Assembly (NCBI GenBank): GCA_002429165.1
Contig: DIYV01000125.1
Span: 1 to 47,409 of the forward strand
DNA: 47,409 nt
Direction: 5' to 3'
DNA from: Gallionella sp. UBA6045
Lineage (GTDB): Bacteria > Pseudomonadota > Gammaproteobacteria > Burkholderiales > Gallionellaceae
Shown here in pieces: positions 1 through 6,990 of this stretch. The position numbers and the translations under genes are program-made. The stretch's first letter is position 1. Each line of letters opens with the position of its first letter. The notes beneath the pieces are model-generated. The model did no database searches. It was not told the DNA's origin and worked only from the letters and a program-made list of their open reading frames with translations.

Positions 1-225
1 GCCTGGCTGGATACCGGCACGCACGAATCATTGCTCGAAGCCAGCCAGTTCATCCAGACCATCGAACATCGCCAGGGACTCAAGATCGCCTGCCCGGAAG
101 AGATCGCCTATCACTTGGGATTTATCGATGCCGCGCAACTGGAAAAGCTCGCCGCGCCGCTGCTCAAGAGCGGCTATGGCGCCTACCTGATGGGGGTGCT
201 CAGGGATAAGAACCTGCCGGGATGA
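1..225 (+). CDS. rfbA: Glucose-1-phosphate thymidylyltransferase, C-terminal fragment
   Basis: This is the last 74 codons of RmlA/RfbA, which joins glucose-1-phosphate and dTTP to make dTDP-glucose, the first step of dTDP-L-rhamnose synthesis. The reading frame is open from base 1 and starts with [15 protein letters not shown], the conserved C-terminal segment of the family. The rest of the gene lies outside the window. It ends at TGA 223-225, which overlaps the ATG of rfbC (ATGA), so the two are translationally coupled. The first in-window start-like codon (TTG at 31) is internal and not a real start. Confidence 0.93.
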   Translation, partial: AWLDTGTHESLLEASQFIQTIEHRQGLKIACPEEIAYHLGFIDAAQLEKLAAPLLKSGYGAYLMGVLRDKNLPG

Positions 226-767
226 AACTGATCCATACCGCCATCCCCGGCCTGCTGATCATCGAGCCCAAAGTGTTCGGTGATGATCGAGGCTTCTTTT
301 TTGAAAGTTTCAACCGGCGCAGGTTTGCCGAACTGACCGGACGCGATGTCGACTTCGTGCAGGACAACCATTCGCGCTCAGTTCAAAACGTGCTGCGCGG
401 ATTGCATTATCAGATCCAGCACCCGCAAGCAAAACTGGTGCGCGTGGTGCAGGGCGCGGTGCTTGATGTCGTGGTGGATATCCGCAAGAATTCGCCGACC
501 TTCGGGAAACACGTCGCACAGGAATTGTCCGCCGGGAACAAACTCATGATGTGGATACCGGAAGGCTTCGCGCACGGGTTCTGTGTCCTTACCGAGAGCG
601 CAGAGTTCTTATACAAGACCACCGATTACTGGTTCCCCGAGCACGAACGCTGCATACGTTGGGATGACCCGGCGCTGGCGATAGACTGGAAGCTGCAGGC
701 CGCGCCCATGGTTTCCCCTAAGGATGCGCAAGGCAAAACCCTGGCCGAAGCTGAGCTGTTCGCCTGA
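222..767 (+). CDS. rfbC: dTDP-4-dehydrorhamnose 3,5-epimerase
   Basis: RmlC converts dTDP-4-keto-6-deoxyglucose to dTDP-4-keto-L-rhamnose in the cytoplasm. The 181-residue length is normal for the family. The cupin core carries the RGLHYQ motif (residues 59-64) with the expected catalytic His62, Lys72, and the conserved Tyr131 in [10 protein letters not shown]. The start ATG overlaps the rfbA stop. The usual partners rfbB and rfbD are about 20 kb away at 20,501-22,464, so this half of the pathway is separated from the other half by the polysaccharide cluster. A terminator-like hairpin follows at about 797-840. Confidence 0.96.
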   Translation: MKLIHTAIPGLLIIEPKVFGDDRGFFFESFNRRRFAELTGRDVDFVQDNHSRSVQNVLRGLHYQIQHPQAKLVRVVQGAVLDVVVDIRKNSPTFGKHVAQELSAGNKLMMWIPEGFAHGFCVLTESAEFLYKTTDYWFPEHERCIRWDDPALAIDWKLQAAPMVSPKDAQGKTLAEAELFA

Positions 768-796
768 TCAATCCGTTCACATTTGTGATCGAACAA

Positions 797-840
797 GATT
801 CCCTTTCCCCGCGAGGGAGAGGGTTGGGGAGAGGGAAATC
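797..840. repeat. Imperfect G/C-rich hairpin after rfbC (REP-like or terminator)
   Basis: CCCTTTCCCC (801-810) pairs with GGGGAGAGGG (826-835) with one G-T wobble, and the flanking GATT/AAATC extends the stem with one bulge. There is no clean U tract after it. The low-complexity G/A and C/T character suggests a dispersed intergenic repeat that may also stop transcription after rfbC. Confidence 0.5.
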
Positions 841-961
841 CATTTGAATTGAGCTTGGCGAAGCATCAGGGCAAACGGTGTAATGATATAGTGGCCACCG
901 AAATCCAGATACGAGCTTGGGTATAGCCTGCCAAAAATGATTCGAATTGATTTCAAAAACC

Positions 962-1261
962 ATGCGCCTGACTGACAATCAAATCCAGACTATTCGCCAA
1001 CTCGCCAAACAGGTGGCGGGAAACCAATCCCGCGTGCGGGTGTTCGGCTCAAGGCTCGACGACACTGCGCACGGGGGAGACCTTGACCTCATGCTTGAAC
1101 TGACGGAATCCGTGGACAACCCTGCGCTCATGGCCGCGCAGTTGGCCGGACTGGTGTCGCGCGCCATGAATGGCCGCAAGGTAGATGTGCTGCTCAGCGC
1201 ACCCAACCTCATGCGCTTGCCTATCCACGATATTGCATTTCAAGAGGGGAAATTGCTATGA
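962..1261 (+). CDS. mntA: MntA-type nucleotidyltransferase antitoxin
   Basis: This is a minimal nucleotidyltransferase of 99 residues. Gly29-Ser30 and Asp40-x-Asp42 form the GS-x9-DxD catalytic signature of the MNT family (GSRLDDTAHGGDLDLM). In characterised type VII pairs, MntA inactivates the HEPN toxin HepT by transferring AMP to a tyrosine. The gene overlaps the downstream HEPN gene by four bases (ATGA), as expected for such a pair. I chose ATG 962; an in-frame TTG at 947 would add five residues. It sits between rfbC and vapBC, so it belongs to a small accessory insertion in the polysaccharide locus. Confidence 0.85.
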   Translation: MRLTDNQIQTIRQLAKQVAGNQSRVRVFGSRLDDTAHGGDLDLMLELTESVDNPALMAAQLAGLVSRAMNGRKVDVLLSAPNLMRLPIHDIAFQEGKLL

Positions 1262-1737
1262 CACTGGAACCCGGGATCGCGTTGCGCCTGAAATTTTTGG
1301 CGCGAGTCGTGCGCAAAGAATGCCAACACCTCACCACCACAGACCAGCGCCTGTTTGGAAAATCATTCACTCTGGAACAAGCAGCCCGCCTTGAAGCAGA
1401 CTTCGACCTGGCAGAGCAGGTGGAAGCCTTCGTCGGCAGGTTTGGCCGCCTGCAAGACACCGCGGGCGACAAGTTGTTGCCCTTGCTCCTGGATGCCCTG
1501 GGTGAAAAAACATCCGCCGTCATCGACAACCTTGACCGGGCAGAACGCTTGGGGCTGATCAAATCTGCTGACGAATGGATAACCATTCGTAACCTCAGAA
1601 ACCAGATGGTTCACGAATATGTTGAAGACCCGGTCGTGCTGACCAGCGCGCTGCAAACCGGCCATGCTTTTGTGCCCGCGCTTATTTCCGCTGCCAACAA
1701 AATGATTGCCGAGATAGAAAGGCGCGGCTGGGCGTAA
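1258..1737 (+). CDS. hepT: HepT-like HEPN toxin
   Basis: This 159-residue all-helical protein has the HEPN ribonuclease motif R-x4-H-x-Y: Arg114, His119 and Tyr121 in RNLRNQMVHEY. In the described MntA/HepT systems the motif tyrosine is the residue modified with AMP by the antitoxin, and it is intact here. Start ATG 1258 overlaps the mntA stop, giving fixed stoichiometry through translational coupling. The toxin motif is complete, so the module looks active rather than decayed. Its target RNA cannot be read from sequence. Confidence 0.85.
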   Translation: MTLEPGIALRLKFLARVVRKECQHLTTTDQRLFGKSFTLEQAARLEADFDLAEQVEAFVGRFGRLQDTAGDKLLPLLLDALGEKTSAVIDNLDRAERLGLIKSADEWITIRNLRNQMVHEYVEDPVVLTSALQTGHAFVPALISAANKMIAEIERRGWA

Positions 1738-1798
1738 CGCAAACATTACACACCCGCGGCGGTGACGATCTTATCCAGTCTTCAACTGGTTACAAGTC

Positions 1799-1851
1799 TC
1801 CCGCAGCTACCTGCTACCCGTGAAAAGTCTGTAGCAGATGTAGGAGCGGGA
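1799..1851. repeat. Imperfect REP-like palindrome
   Basis: The left arm 1799-1817 (TCCCGCAGCTACCTGCTAC) pairs with 1831-1851, which reads GTAGCAGATGTAGGAGCGGGA, apart from a two-base mismatch and a two-base bulge. The right arm contains TGTAGGAGCGGG, identical to one arm of the perfect palindrome at 22,460-22,488, so both belong to one dispersed family. Confidence 0.6.
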
Positions 1852-1881
1852 CTGGAAATTGAAAACTGGGCGAAACCCTGA
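1846..1881 (+). pseudogene. Relic of a vapC 3' end
   Basis: Bases 1846-1881 translate as AGLEIENWAKP followed by TGA. The intact VapC downstream ends AGLKIENWAKP. The similarity continues past the stop into the C/T-rich tail (CCCTTGCCTCTTTCC at 1926 and 2766). No upstream vapC coding sequence remains, because the right arm of a REP-like palindrome abuts it. It is best read as the scar of a deletion or duplication of a vapBC module. Confidence 0.7.
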
Positions 1882-1884
1882 ACC

Positions 1885-1990
1885 TTTCCCTTGTCCCTTG
1901 CATCCTGAATCCTGCTTCTGCTTTTCCCTTGCCTCTTTCCTCTTGAATCTTGCCTCTGTTTTTCTCCCTTTCTCCTTGAACCTTATTTGT
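1885..1990. repeat. C/T-rich degenerate tract, left copy
   Basis: The tract consists of irregular repeats built on CCTTGCCTCTTGAATCTTG-type words. A 33-base block at 1926-1958 is repeated at 2766-2798 with one mismatch. A short relative occurs at 22,490-22,530 (CTTGCATCTTGAATCTTG), again directly after a REP-like palindrome. No reading frame is visible. Confidence 0.65.
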
Positions 1991-2089
1991 TCACCGAGGA
2001 AGTGGGATTAGGAATCCGGAATATTCAACCGGGCTGGATTGCATCTTCTTATATGTGTATACTTTATGTATATATAAAGGAGATTGATG

Positions 2090-2320
2090 ATGTCTTATGC
2101 GCGCGTATTCAAATCAGGAAATAGCCAGGCTGTCCGGTTACCCAAGAAGTTTCGCTTTGAAGCGGAGCAGGTGGAGATATTTCGTCGCGGTGATGAAATT
2201 GTGCTGCGTGCGAAGCCTGCTAATGCGTCGATGATATTTGACGCATTAGCCAGCTTGCCCAAAGACCTGTTCGCTGAAGAGCGAAACGATACCCCTCCTC
2301 AGCAACGGGAATCGCTCTGA
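2090..2320 (+). CDS. vapB: VapB/SpoVT-AbrB-type antitoxin
   Basis: This short antitoxin (76 residues) opens with the swapped-hairpin AbrB DNA-binding sequence SYARVFKSGNSQAVRLPKKF, typical of VapB. The C-terminal half would wrap the VapC active site and the N-terminal half would bind the operon promoter. AAGGAG at 2077-2082 favours ATG 2090 (7-base spacing); ATG 2087 is also possible. The last base of its TGA is the first base of vapC, so the two are coupled. The AT-rich sequence upstream (2050-2076) is the likely autoregulated promoter and operator. Confidence 0.9.
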   Translation: MSYARVFKSGNSQAVRLPKKFRFEAEQVEIFRRGDEIVLRAKPANASMIFDALASLPKDLFAEERNDTPPQQRESL

Positions 2321-2730
2321 TGCCCGTGCGTTATTTGCTGGATACCAACATTTGTATCTACATCACCAAACACAATCCGCCTGCCGTGCGTGAGCGGTTC
2401 GAGCGACATACGACAGAGGAGCTGGCCATGTCGGCAATTACATTGGGCGAATTGCGTCACGGTGCGGAGAAAAGCCAGTTTCCCAAAAAGGCATCCACCG
2501 CGATCGAGCAATTGACCAATGCAATACAAGTGATGCCGATAAACAACGCGGCCGCACAACAATATGGAAAGATTCGTGCAAAGCTTGAGCAAGCCGGCCA
2601 AACGATCGGTAACAACGACCTATGGATCGCTGCCCATGCCAAAGCCGAGGGATGGATACTCGTCACCAACAACGAACGCGAGTTCAAGCGAGTGGCGGGA
2701 CTGAAAATCGAGAACTGGGCGAAACCTTGA
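2320..2730 (+). CDS. vapC: VapC PIN-domain ribonuclease toxin
   Basis: The 136-residue PIN domain has the expected acidic metal-binding residues: Asp8 in LLDTN, Glu44 in LGELRHG and Asp100 in NNDLWIAAHA, plus the VTNNEREF segment near residue 116. VapC toxins cut tRNA or rRNA and are neutralised by VapB. Translation starts on the last base of the vapB stop. All active-site positions are present, so it looks functional. Its 3' end and the C/T tract after it are repeated upstream of vapB as a relic, which means the pair lies between direct repeats. Confidence 0.93.
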   Translation: MPVRYLLDTNICIYITKHNPPAVRERFERHTTEELAMSAITLGELRHGAEKSQFPKKASTAIEQLTNAIQVMPINNAAAQQYGKIRAKLEQAGQTIGNNDLWIAAHAKAEGWILVTNNEREFKRVAGLKIENWAKP

Positions 2731-2734
2731 ACCG

Positions 2735-2860
2735 CTCTGCTTTTGTCTTGCCCCTTCCCCCTTCCCCCTTGCCTCTTTCCTCTTGAACCTTGCCTCTGAT
2801 TTTCCCTTGTCTCTTGCCCCTGGTTTTCCTTGTATCTTGCCTCTTGCATCTTTTACCTGT
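2735..2860. repeat. C/T-rich degenerate tract, right copy
   Basis: This tract follows vapC directly. It shares a 33-base block (2766-2798) with the left copy at 1926-1958 with one mismatch, and contains several CTTGCCTCTTG words. Together with the vapC 3' ends, the two copies form imperfect direct repeats flanking vapBC. Confidence 0.65.
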
Positions 2861-2883
2861 CTCTAACTTGACTTAATAGCGTA

Positions 2884-2927
2884 TTTATCGTTCAATTGCT
2901 GAACACGTTCAATGATTGAACGATAAA
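2884..2927. promoter_or_regulatory. Inverted-repeat operator before the EPS MarR-type regulator
   Basis: TTTATCGTTCAAT (2884-2896) and ATTGAACGATAAA (2915-2927) are perfect 13-base inverted repeats. Between them lie two further GTTCA/TGAAC words (2900-2904 and 2907-2911, GAACACGTTC). The right arm runs into the ribosome binding region of the regulator at 2930. A winged-helix protein bound here would block its own expression and perhaps the whole downstream locus. The match of operator and regulator is inferred from adjacency. Confidence 0.75.
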
Positions 2928-2929
2928 GG

Positions 2930-3313
2930 ATGAACGACTTAGCCATGTTAAGCGACGAATACCGCTACAAAATCTTGAAACGCCTGGAAGCAAATCCGGA
3001 AATCAGCCAGCGTGAATTGGCCGGGGATCTGGGCATCAGCCTGGGGCGGGTGAACTATTGCATTCAGGCCTTGATCGAGAAAGGTCTGGTGAAGGCCAAC
3101 AACTTCCGCAACAGCAAAAACAAAAAGGGTTATGCCTACCTACTGACGCCGAGAGGCATCGAGGACAAAGCCAGGATGACTGTGGAGTTCCTCAAGATCA
3201 AGATCGCAGAACATGAAGCGCTAACCAAAGAGATCCAGGGGTTGCAAGCAGAGGCCGTGCAAACCCAAGCGCGGCAACCCAGCGGGGCCTTACCTAAAAA
3301 AGGGGCGAAATAA
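2930..3313 (+). CDS. MarR-family EPS-associated transcriptional regulator
   Basis: This 127-residue protein has an N-terminal winged helix (LSDEYRYKILKRLEANPEIS, then QRELAGDLGISLGRVNYCIQ) matching the small MarR-type regulators found at the head of exopolysaccharide clusters. A charged, probably coiled C-terminus (residues 80-127) may mediate dimerisation. ATG 2930 sits immediately after AAAGG, which is tight; ATG 2945 (MLSDEYRYK) is an equally plausible start and matches family N-termini better. A strong inverted repeat lies directly upstream. It is five bases before the Wzm gene and so likely the first gene of the polysaccharide operon. Confidence 0.85.
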   Translation: MNDLAMLSDEYRYKILKRLEANPEISQRELAGDLGISLGRVNYCIQALIEKGLVKANNFRNSKNKKGYAYLLTPRGIEDKARMTVEFLKIKIAEHEALTKEIQGLQAEAVQTQARQPSGALPKKGAK

Positions 3314-3318
3314 TCATC

Positions 3319-4149
3319 ATGGCAACCGATCAGGCCACACTCGTAATTGAAGCAGGCCGAACAGAACGCCATTACTGGCGCGACCTGTGGCGTTACCGCG
3401 AACTTTTCTTCTTCCTGGCCTGGCGCGACATACTGGTGCGCTACAAGCAAACCGTGATAGGTATCGTGTGGGCTTTGGGCCGCCCGTTGATCACCATGCT
3501 GGTGTTTACGCTGGTCTTCAGCAAGTTGGCGAAACTACCTTCCGAAGGTGTGCCCTATCCGATCCTGGTATTTGCGGCGTTGTTGCCCTGGCAGTTTTTT
3601 GCCAGTGCCTTCAGCGGTGCCGGAGACAGCCTGATCAGTAATGCCGGGATGATCTCCAAGGTATATTTCCCGCGTCTGGTCATCTCGGCCAGTGCGGTTA
3701 TCGTCAGTTTCGTGGATTTTCTCATTTCGGGGATCATCCTGGTAGGGCTGATGATCTGGTATGGATTTGCGCCCAACCTGCGCTTGCTGACTCTGCCACT
3801 GTTCATTTTTGTGGCCTTTGCCGCTGCGATGGGTACGGGCTTATGGTTTGCCGCACTAAACGTCAAATATCGAGATTTCCGCATCATCGTGCCATTCGTG
3901 GTGCAGTTCGGGTTATACATCTCGCCGGTTGGATTCAGCAGCACCATCGTTCCCGAGCAATGGCGGCTACTGTATTCCATGAACCCGATGGTAGGAGTTA
4001 TCGACGGATTCCGCTGGGCGATACTGGGTGGCAACACCCGGCTTTACTGGCCCGGATTTTTGCTCTCCCTTGCCCTGGTCCTGGTAATACTGGTCACCGG
4101 GATACTCTATTTCCGCAAAACGGAAAAAACCTTTGCGGACGTGATCTGA
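3319..4149 (+). CDS. wzm: ABC-2 type polysaccharide export permease
   Basis: This 276-residue inner-membrane permease has about six hydrophobic segments. Its N-terminal cytoplasmic stretch is RDLWRYRELFFFLAWRDILV, typical of Wzm/KpsM/TagG permeases. With the ATPase encoded next it would export the finished undecaprenyl-linked glycan across the inner membrane. Its TGA overlaps the ATG of the ATPase by one base. An ABC exporter rather than a Wzx flippase implies that the glycan is completed in the cytoplasm, which fits the presence of the methyltransferases downstream. Confidence 0.93.
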   Translation: MATDQATLVIEAGRTERHYWRDLWRYRELFFFLAWRDILVRYKQTVIGIVWALGRPLITMLVFTLVFSKLAKLPSEGVPYPILVFAALLPWQFFASAFSGAGDSLISNAGMISKVYFPRLVISASAVIVSFVDFLISGIILVGLMIWYGFAPNLRLLTLPLFIFVAFAAAMGTGLWFAALNVKYRDFRIIVPFVVQFGLYISPVGFSSTIVPEQWRLLYSMNPMVGVIDGFRWAILGGNTRLYWPGFLLSLALVLVILVTGILYFRKTEKTFADVI

Positions 4150-5429
4150 TGTCTTCCGTTATCACAGTCGAGAACCTCTCGAAGAGATACATCATCGGCC
4201 ACCAGAAGCGGGAACGATACACCACCTTGCGCGAAGTTCTGGCGAATGGCACAAAGCGCTTGGCTGATAAGATGCGCCATCCATTTGCAGCGCCGGAAAA
4301 CGATCCCACCCATGAAGAATTCTGGGCGCTCAACGACGTCAGCTTTGATATCAAGCAGGGTGACAGGGTAGGCATCATCGGCCGCAATGGCGCAGGCAAG
4401 TCCACGCTGCTGAAGATCCTGAGCCGGATAACGGAGCCCACATCAGGTCGGGTCTCGATCAAAGGTAGGGTAGCTAGCCTGCTGGAAGTCGGCACCGGAT
4501 TTCACCCGGAACTTACCGGACGGGAAAATATATACTTGAATGGCGCAATCCTCGGCATGAGCAAGGCCGAGATCATGAAAAAATTCGATGAGATCGTCGC
4601 TTTTGCCGAAGTAGAAAAATTCCTCGATACCCCGGTGAAACGTTACTCATCCGGCATGTATGTGCGTCTGGCTTTTGCGGTGGCCGCCCACCTGGAGCCC
4701 GAGATACTGATCGTGGACGAAGTGCTCGCGGTGGGAGATGCACAATTCCAGAAGAAGTGCATGGGCAAGATGGAAGAGGTGGGGAAGGAAGGAAGAACGG
4801 TTTTGTTTGTGAGCCACCAGATGGCTGCTATTCAGAACCTCTGTCAAACAGGCATAGTCCTAAACAGGGGTTGCGTTAACTTTATCGGTACACAACTCGA
4901 AGCCGTATCAAAATATTTGTCCCTGGAACAGGGCTACACTGAATCATTAATTTCAAGAAGTGACAGACGAGGCACGCAGGGGATGCGAATTGTGTCTATA
5001 ACTTTTGTGGACGCTGCTGGTCGTGAAATAAAATCGGCTGTTTCAGGCCAGGAGCTCGGTATACGCCTACATTTTGACAGAAGCAGTGTTTCAGATTACC
5101 CAAGAATCATAGCCGGCATTGCAGTGAAAACTGATCTTGGCGTGCCTGTATTTCTGCAACACAACCGTTTGGGCGGGTATCAGTTCGGGCCATTGCCCAG
5201 CCAGGGATTTTTTGAATTCAGGATTACCCGCTTGCCACTTCCGCCATCTGCATACCGGATTACATATAGTTTGATCAATGACGGTACGTACATAGATGCC
5301 CTTAGTGATGCCGCTGAATTAGTCGTCTCAGAAGGAGACTTTTTCGGTTCTGGAGAAGTGCCGCCAATTTCACATGGCTTGTGCCTTGTCGATGGTAAGT
5401 GGTCTGTTCAATCAATACCAAATCCCTAA
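4149..5429 (+). CDS. wzt: ABC polysaccharide exporter ATPase with C-terminal glycan-binding domain
   Basis: The gene starts at ATG 4149, overlapping the permease stop, and gives 426 residues. Residues 78-86 are the Walker A motif (GRNGAGKST), 166-170 the signature (YSSGM), 186-191 Walker B (ILIVDE) and 221-224 the H-loop region (VSHQ). Residues from about 260 to the end are an extra domain. In Wzt proteins of O8/O9a-type systems this domain is a beta sandwich that recognises the modified non-reducing end of the glycan and licenses export. That fits well with the methyltransferase genes that follow. The much longer open frame upstream to 3843 lies inside wzm and is not real. Confidence 0.93.
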   Translation: MSSVITVENLSKRYIIGHQKRERYTTLREVLANGTKRLADKMRHPFAAPENDPTHEEFWALNDVSFDIKQGDRVGIIGRNGAGKSTLLKILSRITEPTSGRVSIKGRVASLLEVGTGFHPELTGRENIYLNGAILGMSKAEIMKKFDEIVAFAEVEKFLDTPVKRYSSGMYVRLAFAVAAHLEPEILIVDEVLAVGDAQFQKKCMGKMEEVGKEGRTVLFVSHQMAAIQNLCQTGIVLNRGCVNFIGTQLEAVSKYLSLEQGYTESLISRSDRRGTQGMRIVSITFVDAAGREIKSAVSGQELGIRLHFDRSSVSDYPRIIAGIAVKTDLGVPVFLQHNRLGGYQFGPLPSQGFFEFRITRLPLPPSAYRITYSLINDGTYIDALSDAAELVVSEGDFFGSGEVPPISHGLCLVDGKWSVQSIPNP

Positions 5430-5446
5430 TTCGGAAGGATAGTCAA

Positions 5447-6199
5447 ATGAAAGCTGATTCAATGCTTGCTAAAAAGTTAAGATCGCTATATCGAATGCTC
5501 AAACATAAGCCACAATCTCAATATGAAATTGAGAAAGCAGAGCAGACTTTTTACATTCAGTATTTACAACCTGGAATGGTGGCGTTTGATGTGGGTGCAA
5601 ATATTGGTGAAATATCCTTACTGTTTTCCAGGTTTGTAGGGCCTGAGGGCCAGGTGCATTCATTTGAATGCAGCCCCAATACGTTTAAGAAGTTGAACGA
5701 AATTATTACGATTTCAAATCGAAAAAATATCAAACAAAATTGTATGTGTCTTTCGGATGCCATCGGTACAGCAGAATTGTATATTTTTGATGATGATCAT
5801 GCTGCATGGAATACGATGGCAAACCGGCCACTGCATGAATATGGAATAAATATTCAACCCATATCCATCCAAAAAGTACCAACTACCACTATTGATGCAT
5901 ATTGTGAGTCTCACAATATCCAACAGATTGACATGTTGAAAATTGATGTGGAGGGTGCTGAGTATCAGGTGTTAAAAGGTGCAAGCAGGATGATGCGCGA
6001 ACACAGAATCGGTTGTGTAGTTTTCGAATTCGGTCAGACCACCTTTGATATGGGCAATGATCCAGGCAAACTGACTCAATTAATTGCCAGCAAAGGTTAC
6101 AAGCTTCGTAATCTTGTTAAAGGCGCACCAATCTTTCCGGGTGGCGAATCCGTTACTACCGCCCGGTTTTCAATGCATATTTGTACGCCATCTCCATGA
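5447..6199 (+). CDS. FkbM-family methyltransferase
   Basis: This 250-residue protein has the SAM-binding motif I VAFDVGANIGEISLLFSR (about residue 43) and the FkbM hallmark DMLKIDVEGAEYQVLKGA in the C-terminal half. FkbM-family enzymes O-methylate hydroxyls on sugars and polyketides; here the substrate is probably a sugar in the exported glycan. ATG 5447 follows GGAAGGA at 5433-5439. Its TGA overlaps the ATG of the next gene. From here to about 14.6 kb the DNA is visibly more AT-rich than the flanking genes, a sign of transfer. Confidence 0.88.
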   Translation: MKADSMLAKKLRSLYRMLKHKPQSQYEIEKAEQTFYIQYLQPGMVAFDVGANIGEISLLFSRFVGPEGQVHSFECSPNTFKKLNEIITISNRKNIKQNCMCLSDAIGTAELYIFDDDHAAWNTMANRPLHEYGINIQPISIQKVPTTTIDAYCESHNIQQIDMLKIDVEGAEYQVLKGASRMMREHRIGCVVFEFGQTTFDMGNDPGKLTQLIASKGYKLRNLVKGAPIFPGGESVTTARFSMHICTPSP

Positions 6200-6966
6200 C
6201 AATCCTGAATATAAGAAATCTGCGCTGGATGGCATCCTACTGGCGCCGCGAACTTTCACCACGGAAGGCGTTGAGGTCAATAAGAAAGTCGCTCCATGCA
6301 TGGCTGAGGTTTTGGAGTAGTTTCCAAGCCTACTCCAAAATCATGCCTCGGGATGATAGTGCTTCATTGGATTATCTCTATCCGTGTATCTACGATGTAA
6401 CCGCAACAACAGAAATTGAGCCGACATATTTCTATCAGGATGCATGGGCTTTTGAGCACATCGTTAATGTTCGTCCTCCATATCATGTAGATGTGGGATC
6501 ACACCACAAATATGTTGCATTACTCTCCAAGGTTTTGCCGGTAACAATGGTGGATATTCGGCCTCTGTCATTGCCGCTTGATAGTTTGACGTTTCGCCAA
6601 GGCAGTATTCTGGCTTTGCCATATGAAGATGGGACCGTGCCTTCGATATCCAGTCTATGCGTTGTGGAGCACATAGGGTTGGGTCGCTATGGTGATCCGC
6701 TCGACCCGAAAGGTACAGAAAAAGCCCTGGCCGAACTAAAACGGATCGTAGCACCAGGTGGTGATCTATATTTATCTATTCCGCTGGATGACGAGAACCG
6801 GACTTATTTCAATGCACACCGTGCATTTTCAGAAACTTACCTCATGGAAATATTTAAGCCATTTGACGTCATGGATAGACGATATATCTTTGGCAATGAG
6901 TTTTGCTCGGAACAACATTCTGGCTTCGGAACTGGATGCTACTGGCTGAGAAAGCCAGCAGTTTAA
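6196..6966 (+). CDS. DUF268-like methyltransferase
   Basis: This 256-residue protein has a degenerate class I methyltransferase fold: VDVGSHHKYVALLSKV as a motif I-like segment, TMVDIRPL as the strand-2 acidic end, and a C-terminal AELKRIVAPGGDLYLSIPL. The pattern resembles DUF268 proteins found in glycan clusters. The VDVGSH form of motif I is unusual. ATG 6196 overlaps the FkbM stop (ATGA), so the two probably act on the same product. Its exact acceptor is unknown. Confidence 0.7.
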   Translation: MTILNIRNLRWMASYWRRELSPRKALRSIRKSLHAWLRFWSSFQAYSKIMPRDDSASLDYLYPCIYDVTATTEIEPTYFYQDAWAFEHIVNVRPPYHVDVGSHHKYVALLSKVLPVTMVDIRPLSLPLDSLTFRQGSILALPYEDGTVPSISSLCVVEHIGLGRYGDPLDPKGTEKALAELKRIVAPGGDLYLSIPLDDENRTYFNAHRAFSETYLMEIFKPFDVMDRRYIFGNEFCSEQHSGFGTGCYWLRKPAV

Positions 6967-6990
6967 GCGTTAATCATAGACCATAGAACA

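Larger units (their letters stand above)
1738..2089. other. Intergenic stretch holding REP-like palindrome, vapC tail relic and C/T tract
   Basis: This 352-base gap contains no intact gene. It holds, in order, an imperfect REP-like palindrome (1799-1851), an 11-codon relic of a vapC 3' end (1846-1881), a C/T-rich tract (1885-1990) and the AT-rich vapB promoter area. TATACT at 2058-2063 could be a -10 box; the best 17-bp-spaced upstream hexamer, TGGATT (2035-2040), is poor. Confidence 0.6.

Noticed and set aside
3843..4148. N-terminal extension of the Wzt frame into wzm
   Set aside because: The wzm/wzt one-base overlap and family N-terminus fix ATG 4149.
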